In this document: positions 35,196 through 43,789 of the stretch, one piece after another | Layout: each line of letters starts with the position of its first letter | How positions within the stretch are numbered: position 1 is the first letter of the stretch | Source: Mariniradius saccharolyticus AK6 | GTDB taxonomy: Bacteria > Bacteroidota > Bacteroidia > Cytophagales > Cyclobacteriaceae | Assembly (NCBI RefSeq): GCF_000330725.2 | Contig: NZ_AMZY02000002.1 | Location: forward strand, 1 to 63,891 | Length of the DNA: 63,891 nucleotides | Direction: 5' to 3' | Program-made: the position numbers and the translations under genes | The notes under the pieces: model-generated | What the model was told of the DNA's origin: nothing | Seen by the model: the letters and a program-made list of their open reading frames with translations, nothing else | Databases searched by the model: none

Positions 35196-35394
35196 ATTGT
35201 ATCTGAACGATCCGTGAATTTTTGAGTTTAACAATTGCAGTGATGAAAATACCGATTTTCATGCCAATTGCCACCGCAATCAAAAAGACTGGAAAAGTTG
35301 AGGGAAAACCCAATGAAGCTTGTAATTTTGTCAGTTGCGGAGGACGTGACACCAACACTGTCAGCTTGCAATTTTGTCAATCGTACCCATATTG

Positions 35395-36561
35395 ATGTCA
35401 GGAAAAAAGCATGTAGCCATTCTCGGCTCCACAGGAAGTATTGGAAAACAAACCTTGGAAGTCATCCAAGCCCATCCGGGAAAGTTTGAAGTAGAGGTCC
35501 TGACCGCACAAAACAACGCCGAACTTCTCATCGAGCAAGCCCTGCAGTTCCAGCCCAACTGTGTTGTCATCGGCAATGAAGCCCTGTATGCTACCGTAAA
35601 AGATGCATTGTCGGCGCAGGACATCAAGGTGTACGCGGGTGAAAAAGCCTTGTCAGACGTGGTGACCATGGACACGGTTGATATCGTCCTGACCGCTTTG
35701 GTGGGATATTCGGGCCTGATTCCGACGCTGAAGGCGGTAGACGCAGGCAAACCCATCGCCCTTGCCAACAAGGAAACCTTGGTGGTAGCAGGCGAGTTGG
35801 TGACGCAATTGGCCAGCGAAAAAGGTGTCAACATCTATCCGGTAGATTCGGAGCATTCGGCGATATTCCAGTGTCTTGTTGGAGAATTCCACAACCCGAT
35901 CGAAAAAATCATCCTGACAGCTTCAGGAGGACCGTTCAGGGGAAAAGACCGGGAGTATCTCAAGACTGTCACCAAAGCACAGGCACTGAAACATCCCAAT
36001 TGGGATATGGGTGCGAAAATCACGATAGATTCCGCTTCCCTGATGAACAAGGGCTTGGAAGTCATAGAAGCCAAGTGGCTTTTCGGATTAGATGCCAATC
36101 AAATAGAGGTGGTGGTTCATCCCCAGTCGATTATCCATTCTTTGATACAATTTGAAGATGGGAGTATAAAAGCACAACTTGGGCTGCCCGATATGCGTAT
36201 CCCCATTCAGTTTGCCCTGAGCTATCCGGAAAGGCTCAAGGCGGATTTCCCCAGGTTTGATTTCACCAATTATCCAAACCTGACATTTGAAAAGCCCGAC
36301 ATGACAACCTTCCGAAACCTAGGCCTTGCCTTTGCTGCTTTGGAAAAAGGGGGAAATGCTCCCTGTGTACTCAATGCAGCCAATGAGATAGCCGTGGCCT
36401 CGTTTTTGAGGGATGAGATCGGATTTTTGGAAATGTCGGATTTGATAGAGCAGACGCTCGAAAAAGTGGATTTTGTCGCGCACCCCAGTTTGGAGGATTA
36501 TGTGCAGACGGACCGAATAGCTAGAAAATTAACAGAAGAATCAATCAAGAGTAAAGTATAA
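35395..36561 (+). CDS. dxr: 1-deoxy-D-xylulose-5-phosphate reductoisomerase
   Basis: 388 residues from MSGKKHVAILGSTGSIGKQTLEV at 35395; an ATG seven codons upstream is in frame but gives an atypical N-terminus. NADPH-binding GSTGSIG, the metal/substrate segments VDSEHSAIFQCL and KITIDSASLMNKGLEVIEA, and VVHPQSIIHSLIQF are characteristic. It makes MEP in the non-mevalonate isoprenoid pathway. The last A of its stop codon is the first A of the rseP start codon. Confidence 0.97.
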   Translation: MSGKKHVAILGSTGSIGKQTLEVIQAHPGKFEVEVLTAQNNAELLIEQALQFQPNCVVIGNEALYATVKDALSAQDIKVYAGEKALSDVVTMDTVDIVLTALVGYSGLIPTLKAVDAGKPIALANKETLVVAGELVTQLASEKGVNIYPVDSEHSAIFQCLVGEFHNPIEKIILTASGGPFRGKDREYLKTVTKAQALKHPNWDMGAKITIDSASLMNKGLEVIEAKWLFGLDANQIEVVVHPQSIIHSLIQFEDGSIKAQLGLPDMRIPIQFALSYPERLKADFPRFDFTNYPNLTFEKPDMTTFRNLGLAFAALEKGGNAPCVLNAANEIAVASFLRDEIGFLEMSDLIEQTLEKVDFVAHPSLEDYVQTDRIARKLTEESIKSKV

Positions 36562-37880
36562 TGGAAACATTGATCATGGTGGCCCAGCTGATTCTGGGAT
36601 TGTCGATACTGGTAGGATTGCACGAATTGGGGCACCTCTTGACGGCCAAAATGTTTGGGATGCGGGTGGAGAAGTTTTCCATAGGTTTCCCCCCAAAAAT
36701 CTTCGGCTTCAAATGGGGCGAAACGGAATACTCCATCGGCGCAGTTCCCTTGGGGGGATTTGTGAAAATCTCCGGCATGGTGGACGAATCCATGGATACG
36801 GAGCAGCTATCTTCCGAGCCTCAGCCTTGGGAATTTCGCTCCAAGCCAGCCTGGCAGCGCCTCATCGTCATGCTTGGCGGTATCATCGTCAATGTCATCA
36901 CGGGCGTTTTGATCTTTGTGGTTTTGGTGTACCAAAGGGGTGAAACCTATTTCTCCAGAGACCAAGTCGTGGAAAACGGCATCGTTGCCTATGACATTGC
37001 CAAGGGAATCGGCTTCCAAACCGGCGACAAAGTACTCGACATCAACGGACAGCCCTATGTGAGCCTTTCCGACCTCAGCAGTGGGGAAGCGTTGTTGAGT
37101 TCCGGGGGATTCTACACCGTGGAGCGCAACGGGGAAACCATCCAAATTGAAATCCCAAGAGGTTTTATCAACTCTTTCTCCAACGAGGAGAGCATGGGCA
37201 ATTTCCTCAGCATCCGCTTTCCATTCACAGTTGGTGAAGTGAGCAAAGATGGCGCAGCTGCAAAAGTAGGACTGCAGGCCGGGGACAAAATCGTCGCAGT
37301 CAACGGACAACCGATCCAATATTTCGATGAGCTTCAGGGCGCATTGGCAGCGACCAAGGGCAAAGAAGCGGCCATCCTGATCGAAAGGGAAGGGCAAAAA
37401 CTCGAGAAAATGACACCTGTCTCCGCAGAAGGCACCATTGGCATCCAGGCCAATTCACTATTAGAGCCAGTCGTCAGAAAATACTCCATCGGAGAATCCA
37501 TCAGCAAGGGGACGGCAAAAGCCTTTGGCGTCGTCATAGTCAACGCCAAGGCACTCGGCAAGATGTTTACCGGAGAAGTTTCCGCCAAAAATGTAAGCGG
37601 ACCGATCGGCATGGCAAAAATCTATGGCTCCAAATGGGATTGGGTGAAGTTCTGGAGTATCACAGGCTTGATTTCCATGATTTTGGCCTTTATGAACCTG
37701 TTGCCGATCCCGGCATTGGACGGTGGACACGTGATGTTCCTCCTGTATGAGATGATTTCCGGACAGGCACCTTCCGACAAGTTCCTCGAGAATGCCCAGA
37801 AAGTAGGCATGGTCTTGTTGCTGGCCTTGATGGTATTTGCCATCGGAAATGATATCCTTAAGCTCTTTACAGGGGCATAA
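36561..37880 (+). CDS. rseP: RseP site-2 membrane metalloprotease
   Basis: 439 residues, four or so membrane helices. Zinc motif HELGH at 21-25 in LVGLHELGHLLTAKMFG and the LDG motif near the C-terminus (MNLLPIPALDGGH) make up the S2P active site. Two PDZ-like parts lie between (TGDKVLDINGQPYVS and AGDKIVAVNGQPIQYFDEL). RseP cuts anti-sigma factors and signal-peptide remnants in the inner membrane. dxr-rseP adjacency is usual in Bacteroidota. Confidence 0.96.
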   Translation: METLIMVAQLILGLSILVGLHELGHLLTAKMFGMRVEKFSIGFPPKIFGFKWGETEYSIGAVPLGGFVKISGMVDESMDTEQLSSEPQPWEFRSKPAWQRLIVMLGGIIVNVITGVLIFVVLVYQRGETYFSRDQVVENGIVAYDIAKGIGFQTGDKVLDINGQPYVSLSDLSSGEALLSSGGFYTVERNGETIQIEIPRGFINSFSNEESMGNFLSIRFPFTVGEVSKDGAAAKVGLQAGDKIVAVNGQPIQYFDELQGALAATKGKEAAILIEREGQKLEKMTPVSAEGTIGIQANSLLEPVVRKYSIGESISKGTAKAFGVVIVNAKALGKMFTGEVSAKNVSGPIGMAKIYGSKWDWVKFWSITGLISMILAFMNLLPIPALDGGHVMFLLYEMISGQAPSDKFLENAQKVGMVLLLALMVFAIGNDILKLFTGA

Positions 37881-37906
37881 TTCCTACATTACAATAGATA
37901 TTCAGC

Positions 37907-37940
37907 AAAGGGGTGGGATTCGTTCCACCCCTTTTGCTTT
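37907..37940 (+). terminator. Terminator of dxr-rseP
   Basis: AAAGGGGTGG and CCACCCCTTT form a 10-bp stem with a GATTCGTT loop, followed by TGCTTT. It lies 27 bases past the stop. Confidence 0.85.
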
Positions 37941-38066
37941 GTTGGCTAAAAAGGGTTGGCTGTAATTCCGAAACACAAACAAATAGCTACCCCGAAAAGG
38001 CTAGCTTATTAGGCCTTTTTTCTCTTTTAAACAACCGAGTAATAAGCCCAAGGAACTACCAGAAAT

Positions 38067-38220
38067 ACGGAGTTAACACGGAGTTGAGACGGAATTGGTA
38101 CGGACTAAGTACGGAGTTGGTACGGGTAGTGATAGGGACACGGTGGGAACACTGTGCCGACACGGTGCCGACATGGTAGGGAGGCGGTGGGACTGATCTC
38201 GGGCGGTGGTTGGGTGGGAA
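38067..38220. repeat. 11-bp tandem array, 14 units
   Basis: Units start at every 11th base from 38067 (ACGGAGTTAAC, ACGGAGTTGAG, ACGGAATTGGT, ACGGACTAAGT, ACGGAGTTGGT...) to about 38210 (TCGGGCGGTGG, TTGGGTGGGAA). A GG at or near positions 3-4 of the unit is kept, while the rest drifts. The period is about one helical turn. It is not coding in any meaningful frame. Confidence 0.85.
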
Positions 38221-38273
38221 TCGGAATCAATATCTTTTCTATAGATTTCGATCCCGCATCTTTTCTAATTGTT

Positions 38274-38322
38274 GTACCTCTCATGGTACACCCCTAGTAC
38301 CTGCCTCGTACACCATTCGTAC
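38274..38322. repeat. Second 11-bp array in opposite orientation (GTAC series)
   Basis: GTAC occurs at 38286, 38297, 38308 and 38319, exactly 11 bases apart, and at 38274. On the minus strand units read GTACGAATGGT, GTACGAGGCAG, GTACTAGGGGT, resembling the left array's GTACGGAGTTG. The two arrays thus face each other. Confidence 0.8.
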
Positions 38323-38438
38323 ACTTTCCGACAAAAACCAAGAAATCAGATAATTCCCCCAACTCATCTTTTCATCTCGATTTTGATTGCCGAGAACCTA
38401 TTATGGTGTCCGCACTTCGAATAAACAATTATTTCACA

Positions 38439-38476
38439 CCCCTTATTTTTTAATATTGCAAATTTCGGTATCATTG
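38439..38476 (+). promoter_or_regulatory. Upstream element of barrel gene, duplicated copy 1
   Basis: 38 bases identical to 40296-40333. It contains TTATTTTTTAATATTG, a possible -33/-7-like AT core, and ends 28 bases before the start codon of the first barrel gene. The second copy ends 27 bases before the second barrel gene. Confidence 0.7.
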
Positions 38477-38503
38477 GGGAAGGTTTTAGTATTCGTATCA
38501 CCC

Positions 38504-39724
38504 ATGGTCTTAAATCGATATTTCGCAAGTTTGCTCCTGCTGATACTTTTATCCATATCCTCATATGGACAGGATGGCGACTTTGTTGTTTTGCCTTCGC
38601 AGGAAAAGGTATATGGTTCAATGGTGAATACCTTCGATTTTACCAATGCGAAATCGGTCAATTTCAGGAATTCTTCAGACCAGGCTGTGAACCAGTACAT
38701 GCCGTCTGATCTCATAGCCTTTGGGCTTGACAATGGGAGATACTTTAAATCTATCCACTTGCCTGAGGAGAATGAAAAGGTTTTTGTTCAAGTCATCCTT
38801 TCGGGGGAAAAAAGCCTATACAAATACAAGAAAGTATTCTACATTGATGACGACGGCAAGCTTGTTAAACTTAACAGTAGTTACAGTCAGTCGTTGGGCG
38901 CCGAAAGCAATACACAAAGGAGCAATTTTAAACCTTTTGTCAATACGCTTAACCTTATTTTGGCGGGTGATTGCGGCAATTCGCTTGTTGTAACGGTGAT
39001 GGGTGCCAAGTATACAGAAAACTCTTTGGCCGAAATACTCTCAAAGTATCATGAATGCGAAGGCCTGGAATTCATCAATCATATTCAGGAAATCCCTCTG
39101 GTTAGGATTTCACCAATGGCTACGGCAGGATTGGCTTTCCTAAACCAGGATTATTATCCGATCAATGCGAGTAAAGTGATGGTTTTTGATAGGAACTCAT
39201 TCCCGGTATTTCAGGCTGGAGTAAGGTTTCACCAAATCCGGAAGCTTCCTCGACTTGCATTTGATTTGTCCGTTGCGTACATGAATAGGGACAACACGCT
39301 GAACTATCAATTCGAGAACTCTGAAGGATTGACAACCGGAACACAGGTCTATAGAAGCTCTAGCATACTCGTGCCGATGTTTGTTGACTACCAACTGTTC
39401 AAATTTGGATCCGTTGGCACCTATATTGGCTTAGGTGGAATTGTCAGAAACACGAGCTTTGAGGTTGATTATGCGATCGTAGATTACACGCTGTTCTTCA
39501 ACTCGGTCACCACAGTTACCGAAGAACAGTTTTTTTTCAATGAAGACCGGGATTTCGCCCCCGCGATAAAACTTGGTGCCCATATCAATCAAGGGAAAAA
39601 GGTTGGACTGTTATCCGAACTTCAATTCGACTATCAGTCCAAAAATACGGTGAGGGTATGGCCCTATTCGGACAGTACCTACAAGCAATTTACAGTAGCG
39701 TTTTTGTTTAGCATAATCTTCTGA
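38504..39724 (+). CDS. Outer-membrane beta-barrel protein, paralogue 1
   Basis: 406 residues from MVLNRYFASLLLLILLSISSYGQ at 38504; the upstream frame is open but lies in the promoter. After the signal peptide an N-terminal domain (DGDFVVLPSQEKVYGSMVNTFDF...SLYKYKKVFYIDDDGKL) leads to a C-terminal barrel of about 200 residues (VSLAFDLSVAYMNRDNT..., FVDYQLFKFGSVGTYIGLGG, VGLLSELQFDYQ). It ends FLFSIIF. Homologous along its length to the protein at 40360. Next gene, six bases downstream, is a small lipoprotein; the pair forms a module repeated nearby. Confidence 0.72.
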   Translation: MVLNRYFASLLLLILLSISSYGQDGDFVVLPSQEKVYGSMVNTFDFTNAKSVNFRNSSDQAVNQYMPSDLIAFGLDNGRYFKSIHLPEENEKVFVQVILSGEKSLYKYKKVFYIDDDGKLVKLNSSYSQSLGAESNTQRSNFKPFVNTLNLILAGDCGNSLVVTVMGAKYTENSLAEILSKYHECEGLEFINHIQEIPLVRISPMATAGLAFLNQDYYPINASKVMVFDRNSFPVFQAGVRFHQIRKLPRLAFDLSVAYMNRDNTLNYQFENSEGLTTGTQVYRSSSILVPMFVDYQLFKFGSVGTYIGLGGIVRNTSFEVDYAIVDYTLFFNSVTTVTEEQFFFNEDRDFAPAIKLGAHINQGKKVGLLSELQFDYQSKNTVRVWPYSDSTYKQFTVAFLFSIIF

Positions 39725-39730
39725 AATCAA

Positions 39731-40117
39731 ATGGCGGCCATCAAATACACTTCAATTATTTTATTTGTCCTTTTCCTTTCTGCTTGTGCTGAGGTAGAGC
39801 TTGCACCGAGGAAAAATCCAAGGCTAAGTGCCGCGACTGTACAAAAAATTGATCCGGTAAGTGTGCGTTTCGCCGCAAAAGTGTATGATTATGGTACACA
39901 GGAAGTTGTTGAATATGGATTTGTTTACAATGATAAGCCTACGCCTCGGGTCGGCGATGGCATAACGATCAGTCGCGCGGGAAAGCCCGATGATTTTTTC
40001 GAGCTGGAAACAGCGCATACAATGGTCCCCGGAAGAAAATACTTGCTGGTTGCCTTCATGCGAACCACCAATGGAATCACCTACTCCGGTATTGTTGAGT
40101 TTGTTAATCAGCGATAA
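39731..40117 (+). CDS. Small lipoprotein, paralogue of the N-terminal domain of the IPT protein at 41599
   Basis: 128 residues with a lipoprotein signal (LFLSACAE). The mature part (RKNPRLSAATVQKIDPVSVRFAAKVYDYGTQEVVEYGFVYND...GRKYLLVAFMRTTNGITYSGIVEF) matches residues about 20-130 of the protein at 41599, which continues with IPT and propeller domains. It is an N-domain-only version, either a natural short form or a truncation product of the duplication. Looks like a fibronectin-type fold. Confidence 0.7.
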   Translation: MAAIKYTSIILFVLFLSACAEVELAPRKNPRLSAATVQKIDPVSVRFAAKVYDYGTQEVVEYGFVYNDKPTPRVGDGITISRAGKPDDFFELETAHTMVPGRKYLLVAFMRTTNGITYSGIVEFVNQR

Positions 40118-40295
40118 CCCTGACCGGTGCCGCTAGGTTTCATTTGATTTGGGCGAACTACCTAGCAGCAACCAGCCAGGTTCCTGCTTGTTGATCTTCT
40201 AAAGAACATTTACCAAAGTGGAGGTCAATACAGGTCTCTCCGTTCCCTTGATCGCTTCATAAAAACAGGTGAATTTCACGGAAAAAATATTCCAT

Positions 40296-40333
40296 CCCCT
40301 TATTTTTTAATATTGCAAATTTCGGTATCATTG
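40296..40333 (+). promoter_or_regulatory. Upstream element of barrel gene, duplicated copy 2
   Basis: Identical over 38 bases to 38439-38476. The surrounding 240-bp gap (40118-40359) otherwise holds a GCTAGGT/ACCTAGC pair near 40131-40159 with no T run and nothing more. Confidence 0.7.
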
Positions 40334-40359
40334 AGAATACTTATGAAACCCGTTCTCAA

Positions 40360-41586
40360 ATGATAAGACTCCCACTCTTTAGAGGATTGTGCTGCAGCTT
40401 GTTGCTGCTGATCTGCCATCCAAATTTCGCCCAAAAACAGGCCGATGACTACATCCTCAAGGCCAATGGACAAAAGGAAACGGGTGTCATTTTGGGCAGC
40501 TTTGAAAATGACCAGTACAATACCGTCCGATTCAGGTCTGCCGGTGGAGGTACGGGCACTTTTGGGCCAGGGGACATCCAAGGTTTCGGGTTCCAAAACG
40601 GACGCAAGTTTATGGCCATAAGGCTACCTGGATCAGAGAATTTGGAATTTGTACAAGTCTTATTGACAGGAAAGCTTAGCCTATACAAGGCCAATGACAA
40701 GTTTTACGTGAACGACGGTCGAGAAATCCACGAACTGAAGGCTTTCTACGACAAGGCGACCGTCGCAGGCAGGGAGACGCGGGAACTGAAGAAACCCTAT
40801 TTGGGCACGATCAACATGCTAATGGCCGGGGAATGCAGTGCAGAAATCTACGATGTACTGGCTGATACCAAATACGATGATTATTCTTTGGTCAAATTAC
40901 TTTCCAAATATCACTACTGCGAAGGAATCACCTATGAACAGCACCTTCCCGAGTTGCCATTTGTGAGGATATCCCCGGTGATCTACGGCGGTGTCACTTA
41001 CATGAGCATGAGCCCTGCCAGTCGTCCGGAAAACAGAAAAGATGCTTTCGAAAATCACCAGACACCAATCATGCAAATAGGCATCAAGGCCCACCAATTC
41101 CGTCGCTGGAAGCGGCTTTCCATCGACGTTTCGGTCGGCTACTCCAAGTTGGACAACACGATCATATCCGAATACACTTCAGAAAGCCAATACATGACCG
41201 CGAAGGAGGTCTTCAGCGCATCGACAATCACCATCCCCGCTTTTGTGAACTACACCTGGACGCGAGCGGGGAGCTTTGATTCCTATATCGGCATTGGTTT
41301 CAATAGCCGCTTCAGCAGTCTGGAAAGCGAGTTTGCCATGGTAGACCAAACGCTCACGCACAATGGAGTCACCACGATTTACGAGACGGAGTTTACCAGC
41401 ATCAATGAAAAAATGACCTCGGCTGCCGGCAAAATCGGCGTAGTCTGGAATTTTTCGAAGAAGATCGGCCTTCTTGCTGAATTGCAACTTGACTACCTGC
41501 CTGCATTCTACCAAGTCAACCTTCCCTTCAACGAAGCATCCTACAACCAAACCAACACCAGTCTATTGATCGGCCTACGTTTTTAA
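40360..41586 (+). CDS. Outer-membrane beta-barrel protein, paralogue 2
   Basis: 408 residues from MIRLPLFRGLCCSLLLLICH; signal peptide ends near FAQKQAD. Same architecture as the protein at 38504: N-domain (ADDYILKANGQKETGVILGSFENDQYNTVRFRSAGG...SLYKANDKFYVNDGREIHEL) with DIQGFGFQNGRKFMAIRLP matching DLIAFGLDNGRYFKSIHLP, then a barrel ending TSLLIGLRF. Followed by an IPT/propeller lipoprotein gene. Sequence conservation is moderate, so the duplication is old; the upstream element is much better conserved. Confidence 0.72.
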   Translation: MIRLPLFRGLCCSLLLLICHPNFAQKQADDYILKANGQKETGVILGSFENDQYNTVRFRSAGGGTGTFGPGDIQGFGFQNGRKFMAIRLPGSENLEFVQVLLTGKLSLYKANDKFYVNDGREIHELKAFYDKATVAGRETRELKKPYLGTINMLMAGECSAEIYDVLADTKYDDYSLVKLLSKYHYCEGITYEQHLPELPFVRISPVIYGGVTYMSMSPASRPENRKDAFENHQTPIMQIGIKAHQFRRWKRLSIDVSVGYSKLDNTIISEYTSESQYMTAKEVFSASTITIPAFVNYTWTRAGSFDSYIGIGFNSRFSSLESEFAMVDQTLTHNGVTTIYETEFTSINEKMTSAAGKIGVVWNFSKKIGLLAELQLDYLPAFYQVNLPFNEASYNQTNTSLLIGLRF

Positions 41587-41598
41587 CCATTGAAGCAT

Positions 41599-43665
41599 AT
41601 GAATACCCAAAAAATATCGATTTTACTCTTGGCAGCGATTATGCTTTTCTCTTGCCAAAAAGACGAAGACGTCAAGCCTGCGACCAATCCGAGGTTCAGT
41701 GTGGCCTATGTGCAAAACATCGACGCTTCCGGTGTGGAGTTCGCGGCCAATGTGTTTGAATTTGGTTCAGAGGAGATTTTGGAATATGGGTTTGTGTTTA
41801 GCAAAACTCCAAATCCTTCAATTGAAACAAGTGACGTCGTAAAACAATCAGGTAAACCAGAAACGATTTTCAAACTTATCGCTGATTATGGAATGCGTCA
41901 AGGATCAGAATATTTCGTTGCAGCATTTGTAAGGACGAACAGGAGTCTGGTGTATTCTGAACAAATCAAATTTACCAGCAAGGGCTCGCTCGGATTCATT
42001 TTCGATGCTATTTCAGCCCCGGAAGAGGTGTATTTTGGGGATACTATCACTGTGTCGGGTAGGAACTTCAGCAGGATATCCAGTAATTACAGAGTGCAGG
42101 TAATGGGTGCCAATGCCCAGATTCTTGACCTTAGTCCAACGAGCTTTAAAATCGTCCTCCCTCCCGTTTTTGGATTCACTGAAAAACAGGCAGAACAAGG
42201 GCTTTTTGACTTCAAAATTGATATTTCCGGAAAGGAACTCTTGGTCGAATGGCCCCTGAATTTCAGAACAGCCAAATTCACTACCAACACAAGCAAAGAA
42301 TTTACATGGGGAGAATCTATCAGCATCAGCGGCAGCGACCTCATGAGTGAAACGGTAAAAGTCAGATACAAGAATCCCGAGGGCAATTTTTTTGAAATAC
42401 CTATTGACTTCTTCTCAAGCAATGAAATCAGATTCAAGCCAAAAGCGCCGATCGAAGAACAATCCCCGACTTTGGAGATTACGGTTAGGGGAAAAAAATA
42501 CCTCTTGGAAAATGCCTTTAAATTGAAAGGCAGTGAAATCAATCCTGGACAAGGCTTCAATATCTTCAGTTCCGACCCGTTCACCATTTTCGGCCAAAAC
42601 TTCAATCCGGATTTCACCAGATTGAATAAGATAACCTCGGATACGCCCGGTTTGAATTTCGAAATATTAGAATCGACCAGCGAAAAGATTACACTGAGGG
42701 TTTATCAAACAGACGATTTTTTCCTTCCAAGGACTCTCGCATTGTTTTCAAACACTTTTGGAGTGAAATCTAAAAATTCTGTTACTGTCACATTCAAGGA
42801 TTTAAGCCTTCCGTTTCTCAGTTTATCAGATCATATAGAGGATTCTGAATATGTCTTGGGCTCTGCTACAGACGGGAAAAAGGGATATATAGTCACGACA
42901 AAAAAAATCGTAGAGTTCGATCCCTCTACCAAAACCTCTTCTTTGGTTTACACTTTTCCCGAACAATTTCAACTATACTGGTACTCATTTGTTGTAAGTT
43001 CTCCCAACGGAAAAATATACATTGGAGGCGATGGAAATCCTCTACAATCGCCAAGTAATGTTCCATACATCTTTGAACTGGATCCGATTTCTAAACAAGT
43101 GACGCTTTTACCATCCCATCCCTCCAATCTGGTTTACATAACTTCCGCCTACTCAACAGAACAATACCTTTATTGCGACGGGGGATGGCTCATCGAGTCT
43201 GTTAATGGTTATACCGAGAAACCAGAACGCTGGAGGTACAGCATGCTAGAGAGAAAGTGGGAGAAACTAATATCTCCTTCGATCACATACCAAGGTCAAA
43301 TTTCAAAACTCTTGGGTTTCAGGTATAAAAATCAACTTTACAGATTCGGCTATTCGCCCGAAAACTTCATACCATCCCTTTTCCGTTTTGATCCTCAAAC
43401 AGAAGATTGGGAGAAATTGGCCGAATTTGAAAATCTAGAAAATCTCCAAGCAAGCCATGTTCCAGTCATTGGCAATAAGGCTTACTTTCAATCTAACTCA
43501 GTTTTGGCTGAACTAAACTTGGATGATTACTCGGTGAAGATGCTAAACTCGGAAAATGGCAGACAAGCCCTCGTTAACTTTCCAATTGTTATCGGAAACA
43601 CGATTTTCTCGACTTCATTTAACAGGGTGTACGAAGCCGACCCTGCCTATTTCAAATTCGAGTAA
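41599..43665 (+). CDS. Large lipoprotein with IPT/TIG domain and propeller end
   Basis: 688 residues from the ATG at 41599 (MNTQKISILLLAAIMLFSCQK), preferred over an in-frame TTG nine bases upstream. A lipoprotein signal; a domain (NPRFSVAYVQNIDASGVEFAANVFEFGSEEILEYGFVF...) shared with the small protein at 39731; an IPT/TIG-like domain (EEVYFGDTITVSGRNFSRISSNYRVQVMGANAQILDLSPTSFKIVLPP) and a second related domain; and a C-terminal half with Kelch-like turns (SSPNGKIYIGGDGNPLQSPSNVPYIFELDPISKQV). Surface-exposed, probably glycan- or ligand-binding, with the barrel as partner. Confidence 0.8.
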   Translation: MNTQKISILLLAAIMLFSCQKDEDVKPATNPRFSVAYVQNIDASGVEFAANVFEFGSEEILEYGFVFSKTPNPSIETSDVVKQSGKPETIFKLIADYGMRQGSEYFVAAFVRTNRSLVYSEQIKFTSKGSLGFIFDAISAPEEVYFGDTITVSGRNFSRISSNYRVQVMGANAQILDLSPTSFKIVLPPVFGFTEKQAEQGLFDFKIDISGKELLVEWPLNFRTAKFTTNTSKEFTWGESISISGSDLMSETVKVRYKNPEGNFFEIPIDFFSSNEIRFKPKAPIEEQSPTLEITVRGKKYLLENAFKLKGSEINPGQGFNIFSSDPFTIFGQNFNPDFTRLNKITSDTPGLNFEILESTSEKITLRVYQTDDFFLPRTLALFSNTFGVKSKNSVTVTFKDLSLPFLSLSDHIEDSEYVLGSATDGKKGYIVTTKKIVEFDPSTKTSSLVYTFPEQFQLYWYSFVVSSPNGKIYIGGDGNPLQSPSNVPYIFELDPISKQVTLLPSHPSNLVYITSAYSTEQYLYCDGGWLIESVNGYTEKPERWRYSMLERKWEKLISPSITYQGQISKLLGFRYKNQLYRFGYSPENFIPSLFRFDPQTEDWEKLAEFENLENLQASHVPVIGNKAYFQSNSVLAELNLDDYSVKMLNSENGRQALVNFPIVIGNTIFSTSFNRVYEADPAYFKFE

Positions 43666-43716
43666 CCTGCCAATTTGTACCACCCATTCTCCTTGGCATA
43701 TTCATTGAAATTATTG

Positions 43717-43750
43717 GAAGAACCTTCATAAATTGGGGGTTCTTCGCTGT
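43717..43750 (+). terminator. Terminator after the IPT/propeller gene
   Basis: GAAGAACC (43717-43724) and GGTTCTTC (43738-43745) form an 8-bp stem, followed by GCTGTTTT. Confidence 0.75.
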
Positions 43751-43761
43751 TTTATTATTTC

Positions 43762-43780
43762 ATGACAGCTTATCTGTCAT
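43762..43780 (+). promoter_or_regulatory. Perfect 7-bp inverted repeat upstream of lon
   Basis: ATGACAG-CTTAT-CTGTCAT ends 9 bases before the lon start codon. The symmetry suggests binding by a dimeric regulator. No HAIR/CIRCE element is seen. Identity of the regulator is unknown. Confidence 0.65.
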
Positions 43781-43789
43781 ATTGTCCTT

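Noticed and set aside
37913-38179. 88-codon frame through the 11-bp arrays
   Set aside because: It just translates the tandem units and terminator; an 11-bp unit shifts frame in every copy, so no protein repeat is kept.
38067-38322. CRISPR array
   Set aside because: The period is 11 bp with no spacer/repeat division and no cas genes nearby.
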